Assembly: GCF_001641695.1 (NCBI RefSeq)
Contig: NZ_LSEF01000059.1
Location: 95,648-136,488 of the forward strand
DNA length: 40,841 bases
Direction: 5' to 3'
From: Bradyrhizobium neotropicale
GTDB taxonomy: Bacteria; Pseudomonadota; Alphaproteobacteria; Rhizobiales; Xanthobacteraceae
The position numbers were made by a program, and so were the translations under genes. Of this stretch, positions 1-7,405 are shown one piece after another; position 1 is the stretch's first letter, and every line of letters starts with the position of its first letter. The notes below the pieces were generated by a model that saw nothing but the letters and a program-made list of their open reading frames with translations, searched no databases and had not been told where the DNA came from.

Positions 1-188
1 TCGATGCGCTCGGGGCTCGCGACGTCGACCGCGAGGAGCTTGCGGCGATCGGGATGATTGCCGGCGACATGCTCGACCTCGACGGTCTCGCCGCCGAGCG
101 CATAGGGTACATAGATCGCCTCGCGCGTGTCGAGGCAGACGCCGTCGCCGCGATGGCCGACGTGATCGATCATCAAGCGCTCAACCAC
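1..188 (-). CDS. TRAM-domain class I SAM-dependent RNA methyltransferase (N-terminal part)
   Basis: Only the first ~62 codons are inside the window; the gene runs off the left edge. The translation begins VERLMIDHVGHRGDGV and continues with a VPYALGGETVEVEHV segment, the characteristic TRAM beta-barrel pattern (G-x-R-G-D-G-V, then V-P-Y-x-L-x-G-E) found at the N terminus of TrmA/RlmD-type uracil-C5 RNA methyltransferases. The catalytic domain would lie outside the window. A GTG start at 188 overlaps the 3' end of tlyA by 8 bases; ATG at 173 is the alternative, and neither has a strong ribosome binding site. The overlap with tlyA, also an RNA methyltransferase, suggests co-translation of two rRNA-modifying enzymes. 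The specific target base cannot be told from this fragment. Confidence 0.8.
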   Translation of the reverse strand, partial: MVERLMIDHVGHRGDGVCLDTREAIYVPYALGGETVEVEHVAGNHPDRRKLLAVDVASPERI

Positions 189-915
189 GGCGCGCGCCCA
201 GGAAGAATTCGATATTGCCGTCGCCGCCCTTGATCGGGGACGCAAACACCTCGATGTTGGTGCAGCCGAGCGAGGCGGCGAAGGCCGCGATGTCGTCGCA
301 GATCTCCTGGTGCACGGCGGCGTCGCGGATGACGCCCTTCTTGTTGTGTTTCCGGTCCGCCTCGAACTGCGGCTTGATCAGCGCGAGCAAGCTCATCGGC
401 GCCGCCGCGAGCGACAGTGCCACCGGCAGCACGGTTTTCAATGAGATGAAGCTGACGTCAATGACGACGATGTCGGGCCGTGCCGGAAGCCGCTTGCCCT
501 CATAGCTGCGGATGTCAGTCTCCTCCATCGACACGATCTTGGGATGGCCGCGCAGCGAGGGATGCAACTGCTCGCGTCCGACATCGACCGCGAAGACGAG
601 GCTCGCGCCGTTCGCGAGCAGCACCTCGGTAAAGCCGCCGGTGGAGGCGCCGACGTCGAGGCAGACATGGTCCTCGATGTCGATGGGATAGCGCTCCAGC
701 GCGCCCGCGAGCTTGACGCCGCCGCGCGAGACGAAGGGATGCGCCGGCTCGGCCTGGATCACCGCGTCCTCTGCGATGGTCTCGGAGGGCTTCGCCACCA
801 GTTTGTCGTCGGCGGTGACAAGGCCGGCCTCGATCGCCGCGCGCGCGCGCGCCCGGCTCTCGAACAGGCCGCGCTCGACCAGCAGTACATCCGCGCGCTT
901 GCGGGGAGGGGACAT
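181..915 (-). CDS. tlyA: TlyA family rRNA (cytidine-2'-O)-methyltransferase
   Basis: A 244-residue protein with an N-terminal S4 RNA-binding domain (about residues 5-65, RADVLLVERGLFESRARA) followed by an FtsJ/RrmJ-type Rossmann methyltransferase domain. Visible motifs are the SAM loop CLDVGASTGGFTEVLL, DVSFISLK and ALIKPQFE, the last supplying the lysine of the K-D-K-E set used for 2'-O-methylation. TlyA proteins methylate ribose 2'-OH of cytidines in 16S and/or 23S rRNA; older annotations call them hemolysins. ATG at 915 is preceded by GGAGAG about 5 bases upstream; a GTG immediately before it (918) is also possible. It lies 23 bases after the deoxyribosyltransferase gene and overlaps the next methyltransferase gene, so the three probably share a transcript. 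Confidence 0.92.
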   Translation of the reverse strand: MSPPRKRADVLLVERGLFESRARARAAIEAGLVTADDKLVAKPSETIAEDAVIQAEPAHPFVSRGGVKLAGALERYPIDIEDHVCLDVGASTGGFTEVLLANGASLVFAVDVGREQLHPSLRGHPKIVSMEETDIRSYEGKRLPARPDIVVIDVSFISLKTVLPVALSLAAAPMSLLALIKPQFEADRKHNKKGVIRDAAVHQEICDDIAAFAASLGCTNIEVFASPIKGGDGNIEFFLGARRG

Positions 916-938
916 CACGCTCTCCGAAGGACCAGCGC

Positions 939-1493
939 TTATTTAGCAATAAGTCGCGCGGCCGCCATCCGGACGCAAGCCTCGAACGCTGCAAGATCAT
1001 GCCAGACGTCGACCGGTATCTCGGCCGGCGTCACCAGCGGACAGCCGTGCAGCTCCAGCGCATGGACCATCATGAGATTGTCGACGAGGCCAAAATCCTC
1101 GACGGTCAGGCCCTGCGCATCGACCAGCCGCCCGTTTTCGGACGTAAGGTCGATGAAGCGGCCGACGCGGTCGGCGTAGACGGCGCCGTCATTGGAGTAG
1201 GCGAGACAGAACTTGCCGCGGCCGGCCATGTAGCCGAGTTCGTAGACGGTTCCGGGATCGGCACCTGCGCCGCGGAACGGCGTGAGATTGGCGATGATGG
1301 CATCGGCTGCGTCCATCATCGCCTCGTTGCCGCAGAAGATCTGGCGCGAGGCGTCGGGCGCGGTGAGGTCGGCCTCGTTATCGAGGGGATAGAGACCGGT
1401 GAGCCCGTGTGCAGCGCAGATCGCAGCCTTGCGCTGGCCGACCTCCACCGCATCCGGCAGGAACACGTCGGGGCCTGCCAGATAGATTTTCAT
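939..1493 (-). CDS. nucleoside 2-deoxyribosyltransferase family protein
   Basis: A 184-residue protein that starts with KIYLAGPDVF, the hallmark N terminus of the nucleoside 2-deoxyribosyltransferase family, followed by ADAIIANLTPFRGAGADPGT and VYELGYMAGRGK. The Glu in YELGY aligns with the catalytic nucleophile and the preceding Asp/Gly-rich loop with the nucleobase pocket. The family swaps or hydrolyses the base of (deoxy)nucleosides in salvage or nucleotide-pool cleaning, in the cytoplasm. Length is normal (150-190). It stands just upstream of tlyA on the same strand, 240 bases after dxs, with a palindromic repeat in the gap. Whether it acts as a transferase or a nucleotide hydrolase cannot be decided from the motifs. 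Confidence 0.87.
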   Translation of the reverse strand: MKIYLAGPDVFLPDAVEVGQRKAAICAAHGLTGLYPLDNEADLTAPDASRQIFCGNEAMMDAADAIIANLTPFRGAGADPGTVYELGYMAGRGKFCLAYSNDGAVYADRVGRFIDLTSENGRLVDAQGLTVEDFGLVDNLMMVHALELHGCPLVTPAEIPVDVWHDLAAFEACVRMAAARLIAK

Positions 1494-1546
1494 GGAGTGA
1501 CTGCTCTGAAGAAATCAGACGAGCTACAAGCCGCGGCGAAAACTGC

Positions 1547-1722
1547 GCTCCCTCCCCCGCTTGCGGGGAAGGACTGGGGAGAGGGGGTCTCCGCAAGCGA
1601 GGACCCTCAAGACGATAAAGCCCTCACCCGCCCCTTCGGCATAGCCGAGGCAAGCCTCGGCGTTCTTAGAGGACGGCCGCCGGAGGCGGCCTATGCTCTC
1701 CCGCAAGCGGGAGAGGTGAAGG
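1547..1722. repeat. intergenic palindromic repeat element (Bradyrhizobium-type)
   Basis: The gap between dxs and the deoxyribosyltransferase gene holds several imperfect inverted units built on CTCCCCCGC-TTGCGGGGAAGG and CTCTCCCGCAAGCGGGAGAGG, plus an inner GCCGCCGGAGGCGGC palindrome (about 1676-1691). Such stem-loop units are dispersed in many copies in Bradyrhizobium chromosomes. Here they lie just downstream of the dxs stop codon (1733) and may act as a transcript 3' end or stabiliser. Naming as a dispersed family rests on memory of similar sequences; within this window no second identical copy occurs. Confidence 0.6.
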
Positions 1723-1732
1723 AGGCTCGCCG

Positions 1733-3661
1733 TCAGGCGAGCTTGACCGTCTCGGTCTTGACGTCCTTGCCGAGCGCCTCGAACGCCTTGGCGACGATGC
1801 CCTTGGCGTCGAGACCGGCGCGGGCGTACATCGCGTTCGGCGTGTCGTGGTCCTGGAACACGTCGGGCAGCACCATCGTGCGGAACTTGACCATGCCGCT
1901 GTCGAGCACGCCCTGGTCGGTCAGGAACTGTGCGACATGCGAGCCGAAGCCGCCGATCGAGCCTTCCTCGATCGTGATCAGGATCTCGTGGTCGCGGGCG
2001 AGCTTGAGCACGAGGTCGGTGTCCAGCGGCTTCATGAAGCGCGCATCAGCGATTGTGGTCGAGAGGCCATGCGCGGCGAGCTCGTCGGCTGCCTTCTCGC
2101 ATTCGGCCAGACGTGTGCCGAAGGAGAGCAGGGCGATCTTGTTGCCCTGGCGGATCACGCGGCCCTTGCCGATTTCGAGGGGAACGCCGACGTCGGGCAT
2201 CTCGACGCCGCGGCCTTCGCCGCGCGGATAGCGCAGCGAGCTCGGACGGTCGTTGATCGCGACCTGGGTCGCGACCATGTGCACGAGCTCGGCTTCGTCG
2301 GCCGCTGCCATGATCACCATGTTCGGCAGACAGCCGAGATAGGCGTTGTCGAACGAGCCGGCATGTGTCGCACCGTCGGCGCCGACGAGGCCGGCGCGGT
2401 CGATGGCGAAGCGGACAGGCAGATTCTGGATCGCGACGTCGTGCACGATCTGGTCGTAGCCGCGCTGCAGGAAGGTCGAGTAGATCGCGCAGAACGGCTT
2501 GTAGCCCTCGGTCGCAAGACCGGCGGCAAACGTCACCGCGTGCTGCTCGGCGATACCCACGTCGAAAGTGCGGTCCGGGAACGCCTTGTTGAAGATATCG
2601 ACGCCGGTGCCTGACGGCATGGCCGCGGTGATGGCGACGATCTTCTCGTCCTTCTCGGCTTCCTTGACGAGGCTCTGGCCGAACACGTTCTGATAGGCCG
2701 GCGCATTGGGCTTGGCCTTGACCTGCGTGCCGGTCGCGACGTCGAACTTGACGACGGCGTGGTACTTGTCGGCGGAGGCCTCCGCCGGGCCGTAGCCCTT
2801 GCCCTTCTGCGTCACGACGTGGACCAGGATCGGGCCGGTCTCCATGTCGCGCACGTTCTTCAGCACGGGCAGCAGATGGTCGAGATTGTGACCGTCGATC
2901 GGGCCGACATAGTAGAAGCCGAGCTCCTCGAACAGCGTGCCGCCGTCCATCATGAAGCCGCGGGAATATTCCTCGACGCGGTTGGCGCGGTTGGCGATGA
3001 TCTTGGGCAGGCGCTGGTTGATCTGCTTCGCCGCCTCGCGGAGCGTGCGGTAGGTCTTGCCGGAATAGAGCCGCGACAGATAGGCGCTCATGGCGCCGAC
3101 CGGCGGGGCGATCGACATGTCGTTGTCGTTGAGGATGACGATCAGGCGCGAGTTCATGGCGCCCGCATTGTTCATGGCTTCATAGGCCATGCCGGCCGAC
3201 ATCGCGCCGTCACCGATGACTGCAATAACGTTGTTCTTGCCGCCGGAGAGGTCGCGCGCCACCGCCATGCCGAGGCCGGCAGAGATCGAGGTCGAGGAAT
3301 GCGCGGCGCCGAACGGATCGTAGTCGCTCTCGCTGCGTTTGGTGAAACCGGACAGGCCGCCGCCGGTGCGCAGCGTGCGGATGCGGTCACGCCGGCCGGT
3401 GAGGATCTTGTGCGGGTAGGCCTGGTGGCCGACGTCCCAGATCAGTCGGTCGCGCGGCGTATCGAAGATGTAGTGGATCGCGGTGGTGAGCTCGACGACA
3501 CCAAGACCCGCGCCGAAGTGGCCGCCGGTCACGGAAACGGCGTCGATGGTCTCCTGCCGCAACTCGTCGGCGACCTGGCGGACCTGCTCAATCTTGAGCT
3601 TGCGAAGGTCATCCGGTGTCCGGATGGTGTCGAGAAGCGGCGTTTTACTGTATGCGTTCAC
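1733..3661 (-). CDS. dxs: 1-deoxy-D-xylulose-5-phosphate synthase
   Basis: Thiamine-diphosphate enzyme that condenses pyruvate with glyceraldehyde 3-phosphate to give DXP, the entry step of the MEP isoprenoid pathway and a precursor of thiamine and pyridoxal. The 642-residue length is normal. Motifs are VTGGHFGAGLGVVELT and DVGHQAYPHKILTGR, the ThDP/Mg site AVIGDGAMSAGMAYEAMNNAG, the pyrimidine-domain DVGIAEQHAVTFAAGLA, and DRAGLVGADGATHAG. GTG at 3661 is preferred because GGAAA sits 6 bases upstream; a TTG at 3673 would add four residues and has no ribosome binding site. The upstream region carries hairpins and a tandem repeat listed separately. xseB and the deacetylase gene lie upstream on the same strand, a common rhizobial arrangement. 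Confidence 0.96.
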   Translation of the reverse strand: MNAYSKTPLLDTIRTPDDLRKLKIEQVRQVADELRQETIDAVSVTGGHFGAGLGVVELTTAIHYIFDTPRDRLIWDVGHQAYPHKILTGRRDRIRTLRTGGGLSGFTKRSESDYDPFGAAHSSTSISAGLGMAVARDLSGGKNNVIAVIGDGAMSAGMAYEAMNNAGAMNSRLIVILNDNDMSIAPPVGAMSAYLSRLYSGKTYRTLREAAKQINQRLPKIIANRANRVEEYSRGFMMDGGTLFEELGFYYVGPIDGHNLDHLLPVLKNVRDMETGPILVHVVTQKGKGYGPAEASADKYHAVVKFDVATGTQVKAKPNAPAYQNVFGQSLVKEAEKDEKIVAITAAMPSGTGVDIFNKAFPDRTFDVGIAEQHAVTFAAGLATEGYKPFCAIYSTFLQRGYDQIVHDVAIQNLPVRFAIDRAGLVGADGATHAGSFDNAYLGCLPNMVIMAAADEAELVHMVATQVAINDRPSSLRYPRGEGRGVEMPDVGVPLEIGKGRVIRQGNKIALLSFGTRLAECEKAADELAAHGLSTTIADARFMKPLDTDLVLKLARDHEILITIEEGSIGGFGSHVAQFLTDQGVLDSGMVKFRTMVLPDVFQDHDTPNAMYARAGLDAKGIVAKAFEALGKDVKTETVKLA

Positions 3662-3680
3662 GGCGATTTCCAATTTGTCA

Positions 3681-3703
3681 GCGCCGGAAGGTCATTCCGG
3701 CGC
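3681..3703 (-). promoter_or_regulatory. perfect 9-bp hairpin in the dxs leader
   Basis: GCGCCGGAA and TTCCGGCGC form a perfect 9-base inverted repeat around a 5-base loop, ending 20 bases upstream of the favoured GTG start of dxs and close to its GGAAA ribosome binding site. It could fold in the leader mRNA and affect translation, or be a protein-binding palindrome. The structure is seen directly; the function is inferred. Confidence 0.5.
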
Positions 3704-3783
3704 GCGATGGGTTTGCACAATATCGGCGCAGCGCGAGTCCTCAACCGTCGGAGCCACCTGCGCGGGGCAAAGCCCCGTCTTCA

Positions 3784-3803
3784 AGCTTAAGTGAGCTTAA
3801 GTG
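3784..3803. repeat. tandem 10-bp direct repeat upstream of dxs
   Basis: AGCTTAAGTG occurs twice in immediate succession. Each copy contains the palindrome CTTAAG, and the 10-base period places both on the same DNA face. It lies about 120-140 bases upstream of the dxs start, so it is a candidate regulator site. Confidence 0.5.
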
Positions 3804-3933
3804 CGTTCCGGTTCAGTCTCTGTGATCCCTGTCACGAAGATCGGCTTCGCCCGTCCCAGCCAATTTCATTAGCGATTTGAAGCGCATATCGCCAGCAAAC
3901 GGTGCTTACGAAAGGCTTGCAAAAAGCCACAGT

Positions 3934-3962
3934 GGACGAAGCTTTACACCAAAGCTTCGTCC
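3934..3962 (-). terminator. perfect 12-bp hairpin, possible terminator or small-RNA stem
   Basis: GGACGAAGCTTT and AAAGCTTCGTCC form a perfect 12-base stem with a 5-base loop. On the minus strand a run of five T follows after about 9 bases, not directly, so it is an imperfect match to an intrinsic terminator of the xseB transcript. On the plus strand no T-run follows. It could equally be the stem of a small RNA. Confidence 0.4.
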
Positions 3963-4169
3963 AAAGCCAACCCGCTGGGCCAATTAGGGGTATGCAGGCG
4001 CAACCGGCAGGCCGGCTTGGTTAACCACGGCCCCGGGCGGAACGTTCCTCGCGCCCGGTTCCCTAAAGGGCTTTTGGGGGCGAAATCGAGGAAATTTTTG
4101 GCCTCCGGCGCTCCGGAAAGGCTCGCAAGGTTCCAGATGGCTCTTAGGGCATCCGAAAGGATGCCGGAT

Positions 4170-4421
4170 TCACTGCACGTCGAGGGGGGCAGTTCCGGCG
4201 GCCTGACCACTGGCATCCGTGGTGATCTTGTCGACGCGCGCCTCGGCCTGGCGCAGAAGTTCCTCGCAGCGGCGCTTCAGGGCCTCGCCGCGCTCGTAGA
4301 TCGTGACGGATTCCTCGAGCGGCACCTTGCCGTCCTCGAGCCGCTTCACGATCGTTTCGAGTTCCTCGATCGCGCGCTCGAAGGTGAGCCTGGAGACGTC
4401 GACTTGGGTATTTTCGGCCAT
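4170..4421 (-). CDS. xseB: exodeoxyribonuclease VII small subunit
   Basis: An 83-residue protein with the XseB core LTFERAIEELETIVKRLEDG, then VPLEESVTIYERGEALKRRCEE, a helical hairpin that packs on the large subunit XseA. The holoenzyme degrades single-stranded DNA in both directions. Length is typical (75-90). The C-terminal tail after residue 66 is low-complexity and variable in the family. The gene lies 75 bases downstream of the deacetylase-like gene on the same strand. xseA is not in the window. Confidence 0.95.
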   Translation of the reverse strand: MAENTQVDVSRLTFERAIEELETIVKRLEDGKVPLEESVTIYERGEALKRRCEELLRQAEARVDKITTDASGQAAGTAPLDVQ

Positions 4422-4496
4422 ATCCGTTTCCGATTGCCCGATTCACTTACCCCACTGAGAAAGCAGAGTTTTGCGGGCGTAATGTGGCGGGTGTCT

Positions 4497-5426
4497 TCAG
4501 GCGCCCATCAGGGCGCCGACATGTGCCGTAACAGATTCTTTCAACCCTTGCAGATCATAGCCACCCTCGAGCACCGAGACAATTCGGCTACCTGCGGTCT
4601 TGTCGGCAAGGTCCATCAGCTTCCGCGTGACCCAGGCGTAGTCCTCCGCGCGCAGGTTCAGCGAAGCCAGCGGATCGCGATAATGCGCATCGAAGCCGGC
4701 CGAGATGATGAGGAGCTCGGGGCTGAACTTGGTCAGCTGTGGCAGGATCAGGCTCTCGAACGCATTGCGGAATTCTGGCCCACCGTCCTCCGAGGCGAGC
4801 GGAGCGTTGACGATGGTGTCGTGATCGCCGCGCTCGGAGCGGGCACCGGTGCCCGGAAACAGCGGCATCTGGTGGGTCGAGCAGTACATCACGGTCGGAT
4901 CCGACCAGAAGATATCCTGCGTGCCGTTGCCGTGATGCACGTCGAAATCGACGATGCCGACACGCTCGACGCCGAATTTGCGCTGCGCGTGGCGTGCGGC
5001 GATCGCGACATTGTCGAAGAAGCAGAAGCCCATCGGCTTGCCGATCTCGGCGTGATGGCCGGGCGGGCGCACCGCGACGAAGGCGTTGCGATGCTCGCCC
5101 GCCATCACCGCTTCGGTGGCGGCGACGGCGCCGCCGACCCCGCGCATCACCGCTTCCCAGGTACCAGGGGACATCGAAGTGTCGCCGTCGATATAGACCT
5201 GGCCGCTGGTCGGCGCGATGTGGCGCAGCTCGGTGACGTAATGCTCGTTGTGGCAGAGCGTGACGAGGTCGAGATCGCCCTCGGGCGCCTGGTCGCGCGC
5301 CAGAAACTGGAAACGCTCGTGCGACAGCGCTTCCTCCACCGCGCGCAGACGGTCCGGCCGCTCGGGATGTCCCGGCGGCGTGACGTGGTCGAGGCAGGCC
5401 TTGTGGGAGAGGAGAAGCGTGCTCAT
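4497..5426 (-). CDS. histone deacetylase family protein (acetylpolyamine/acetyl-lysine amidohydrolase type)
   Basis: A 309-residue zinc-dependent deacetylase fold. Key motifs are HPERPDRLRA (substrate rim), RPPGHHAE with the catalytic His pair (about 124-125), GIVDFDVHHGNGTQDIFW with zinc ligands D162 and H164, SAGFDAH with the third ligand D246, and the terminal EGGYDL. Bacterial members remove acetyl groups from polyamines, small metabolites or protein lysines; the substrate here is unknown. ATG at 5426 was chosen because the family starts at this point (STLLLSHKACLDH); an in-frame ATG at 5471 would add a 15-residue basic extension that looks spurious. The ribosome binding site is weak. It lies upstream of xseB and dxs and is probably co-transcribed with xseB. 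Confidence 0.92.
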   Translation of the reverse strand: MSTLLLSHKACLDHVTPPGHPERPDRLRAVEEALSHERFQFLARDQAPEGDLDLVTLCHNEHYVTELRHIAPTSGQVYIDGDTSMSPGTWEAVMRGVGGAVAATEAVMAGEHRNAFVAVRPPGHHAEIGKPMGFCFFDNVAIAARHAQRKFGVERVGIVDFDVHHGNGTQDIFWSDPTVMYCSTHQMPLFPGTGARSERGDHDTIVNAPLASEDGGPEFRNAFESLILPQLTKFSPELLIISAGFDAHYRDPLASLNLRAEDYAWVTRKLMDLADKTAGSRIVSVLEGGYDLQGLKESVTAHVGALMGA

Positions 5427-5559
5427 CAGGTCGTGCTCACGAATACGGGCTCTCGATGTCGCTTGGCGCATCCGGCGCCAAAACGCAATGCAAAACCCAA
5501 TCTATGCGTTTGGCCGGGAATGGCAAACACTGGTCCCGGTTCGGCCCGTTTGATCCGGA

Positions 5560-7227
5560 TCAATTCATGCGCAGGATGCGGGTCGGCGGCAGCGGACCGA
5601 TCGGCCCGTGCGCCCTGAAGAACGCAAACAGCGCATCGGCATCGTAACCGCCGTATTGCGGTGATGTTCCCTGCTTGGCGACGGTGAAGCCGTCGCCGCC
5701 GACGGCGAGGTAGTCGTTGAGGGTGACGCGGTAGCCTTGCGTGGGCTCGATCGGCTTGCCGTCGAGCGTCATCTTGTCTGCAACCACGCGCTCGCCGAAC
5801 GGCTTTGATGCGTCCCAGGTGTAGCTGAACCCGTTCGAGACCTGGAGGATCCGCGGCCGCTTCGGATCGAGCCATTGCTGCTCCAGCAAATCCTTGAGCT
5901 GGCTTCCGGTGAGCGTCATGGTGACGAGGCGGTTGCGGAACGGCTGGCTTGAGAACACATCGCCGAAGGTCACCGCGCCGTTCTCCTTCGGCACGATGTC
6001 GGTGCGGATGCCGCCGGGATTGGTGACGGCCATGACGGCGCCGCCGTCCTTGGCATCGCGGGTCGCAAACAACTGTGCATCCGCGATGACGTCGCCGAGC
6101 GCGCTTTCGCCGGCCTCGTTCGGCACGCGCGACAGCGTCTGCGTCACCGACCCCGCGGGACGGTTGGCGATCGGCGCCGAAACCTTGTCGTAGGCCTCGA
6201 TCAGCGCGGTCTGCTCGGGGTCCTTTGCCAGCGAGGCGTTCGCGACGATGACGTTCTCGGCCTTGGCGCCGACGATGTCGCGCGTGGCGGGATCGAGCGT
6301 GAGATCGATCGCGGTGACCAGCGTGCCGTACTTGTCACCGCTGGTGACGAGCCGCCCGTCGATTTGGCAAACGTAAGCACGATGCGTGTGGCCGCTGACG
6401 ACGACGTCAACGGCGCGGTCGAATTTCCTTGCGATCTCGACGATCGGCCCCGTAATGCCTGGGCATTCGTTGTAGTCGCCGGTCGGCTCGCCGCCCTGGT
6501 GGATCAGCACCACGATCGCCTCGACGCCGCGCGCCTTCAGTTGCGGCACCAGCGCGTTCGCCGTCTCGGCCTCGTCACGGAATTCGAGCCCGGCAATGCC
6601 TTTGGGCGAGACGATGCCGGCGGTCTCTTTCAAGGTCAGCCCGATGAACGCGACAGGGATGCCGTCGAACTCCCTGATCTCGTAGGGCGGCAGGATGCTC
6701 TTGCCGGTCGCGGTCTCGATGGTGGAGGCGGCGAGATAGTGGAATTTCGCACCGGTGAAGGGATGCGGCCCCTGACATCCGTCCTCCGGATGACAGCCGC
6801 CATTCTGCATCCGCAGCAGCTCGGCCGTGCCTTCGTCGAATTCGTGATTGCCGACCGAGGTGATCGCAAGCCCCATCATCGAGAGCGACTCGATCGACGG
6901 CTCGTCGTGAAACATCGCCGACAGGAACGGGCTCGCCCCGATCAGGTCGCCGGCGGCGACGAAGATCGTGTTCTTGTGGCCCTCGCGCAACTGCTTGACC
7001 AGCGTCGCCATGTACTCGGCACCACCGGCCGCGACCGGCACCTTCTTGGCCTTGTCCTCGGGATCGCCGATGCGGATGCCGCCCGGCGGCGGCCTCAGGT
7101 TGCCGTGAAAGTCGTTGATCGCGAGAATGCGCAGCTCGACGGGCGTAGCCGTCTGTGCAGCAGCGGGCAGGGCGGAAGCGAGCGCCAGTGTGAGGGCGGT
7201 AACGATGAGTCGGAACGCGTGTCGCAT
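5560..7227 (-). CDS. periplasmic bifunctional metallophosphatase / 5'-nucleotidase (UshA family)
   Basis: A 555-residue exported protein. The N terminus (MRHAFRLIVTALTLALASAL, then PAAAQ) is a Sec signal peptide with probable cleavage after AAAQ. The metallophosphatase domain shows LAINDFHGNL, AAGDLIGAS, SVGNHEFDEG and VVSGHTHRAY, the dinuclear metal ligands. The C-terminal 5'-nucleotidase domain shows ESALGDVIADAQL, NPGGIRTDI and GDVFSSQPFRN. LAVGGDGFTVAKQG closes the substrate pocket. The family hydrolyses extracellular nucleotides to nucleosides and phosphate for scavenging. Length matches UshA (about 550). It stands alone on the minus strand, between the deacetylase gene and a palindromic repeat. 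Exact substrate preference (nucleotide, UDP-sugar, cyclic nucleotide) is not determined. Confidence 0.94.
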   Translation of the reverse strand: MRHAFRLIVTALTLALASALPAAAQTATPVELRILAINDFHGNLRPPPGGIRIGDPEDKAKKVPVAAGGAEYMATLVKQLREGHKNTIFVAAGDLIGASPFLSAMFHDEPSIESLSMMGLAITSVGNHEFDEGTAELLRMQNGGCHPEDGCQGPHPFTGAKFHYLAASTIETATGKSILPPYEIREFDGIPVAFIGLTLKETAGIVSPKGIAGLEFRDEAETANALVPQLKARGVEAIVVLIHQGGEPTGDYNECPGITGPIVEIARKFDRAVDVVVSGHTHRAYVCQIDGRLVTSGDKYGTLVTAIDLTLDPATRDIVGAKAENVIVANASLAKDPEQTALIEAYDKVSAPIANRPAGSVTQTLSRVPNEAGESALGDVIADAQLFATRDAKDGGAVMAVTNPGGIRTDIVPKENGAVTFGDVFSSQPFRNRLVTMTLTGSQLKDLLEQQWLDPKRPRILQVSNGFSYTWDASKPFGERVVADKMTLDGKPIEPTQGYRVTLNDYLAVGGDGFTVAKQGTSPQYGGYDADALFAFFRAHGPIGPLPPTRILRMN

Positions 7228-7281
7228 GGAACCAGACTAGACGTTCGCCGCGAAGATTTCACGAAGCATTGTTGCCCCGCC

Positions 7282-7384
7282 GTCATTCCGGGGCGCGCAA
7301 AGCGCGAGCCCGGAATCCATTCATCCACCAACGCTGCGGTCCAATGGATTCCGGGTTCGCAACTTCGTCGCGCCCCGGAACGAC
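7282..7384. repeat. large imperfect palindrome (dispersed Bradyrhizobium-type repeat)
   Basis: GTCATTCCGGGGCGCGCAAA near 7282 and its imperfect complement ending CGCCCCGGAACGAC near 7384 flank inner arms CCCGGAATCCATT and AATGGATTCCGGG. The whole 103 bases can fold into one long stem-loop. It fills the gap between two minus-strand genes. The arm sequence resembles repeats I know to be abundant between genes in Bradyrhizobium; copy number cannot be counted here. Confidence 0.7.
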
Positions 7385-7405
7385 AACCGGATGGTTGACG
7401 CCCGC

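Larger units (their letters stand above)
3704..4169. other. 466-base structured non-coding gap between dxs and xseB
   Basis: No convincing gene is seen. Reading along the minus strand from xseB toward dxs, the gap holds four structures: a GGCATCC-GGATGCC hairpin right after the xseB stop (4148-4165); a GC-rich stretch (about 4020-4110); a 12-bp perfect hairpin (3934-3962); and a 10-bp tandem repeat (3784-3803) next to a CGGGGC-AAA-GCCCCG hairpin (3763-3777). A minus-strand reading frame of 90 codons (3944-4216) overlaps xseB and has no protein-like composition. The region may hold the 3' end of the xseB transcript, the dxs promoter and possibly a small RNA. No riboswitch consensus (for example the thiamine-diphosphate type) was recognised. 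Confidence 0.6.

Noticed and set aside
3661..3962. Thiamine-diphosphate riboswitch before dxs
   Set aside because: The conserved CTGAGA and ACCTGATCTGG boxes are absent on the minus strand; the stems do not match the class.
3944..4216. Minus-strand frame of 90 codons between xseB and the 12-bp hairpin
   Set aside because: It overlaps the xseB coding end, crosses stem-loop DNA and has a composition unlike a protein; treated as non-coding.
4017..5618. Plus-strand frame of 533 codons across xseB and the deacetylase-like gene
   Set aside because: It is antisense to two recognised genes and has no start signal or family motif.
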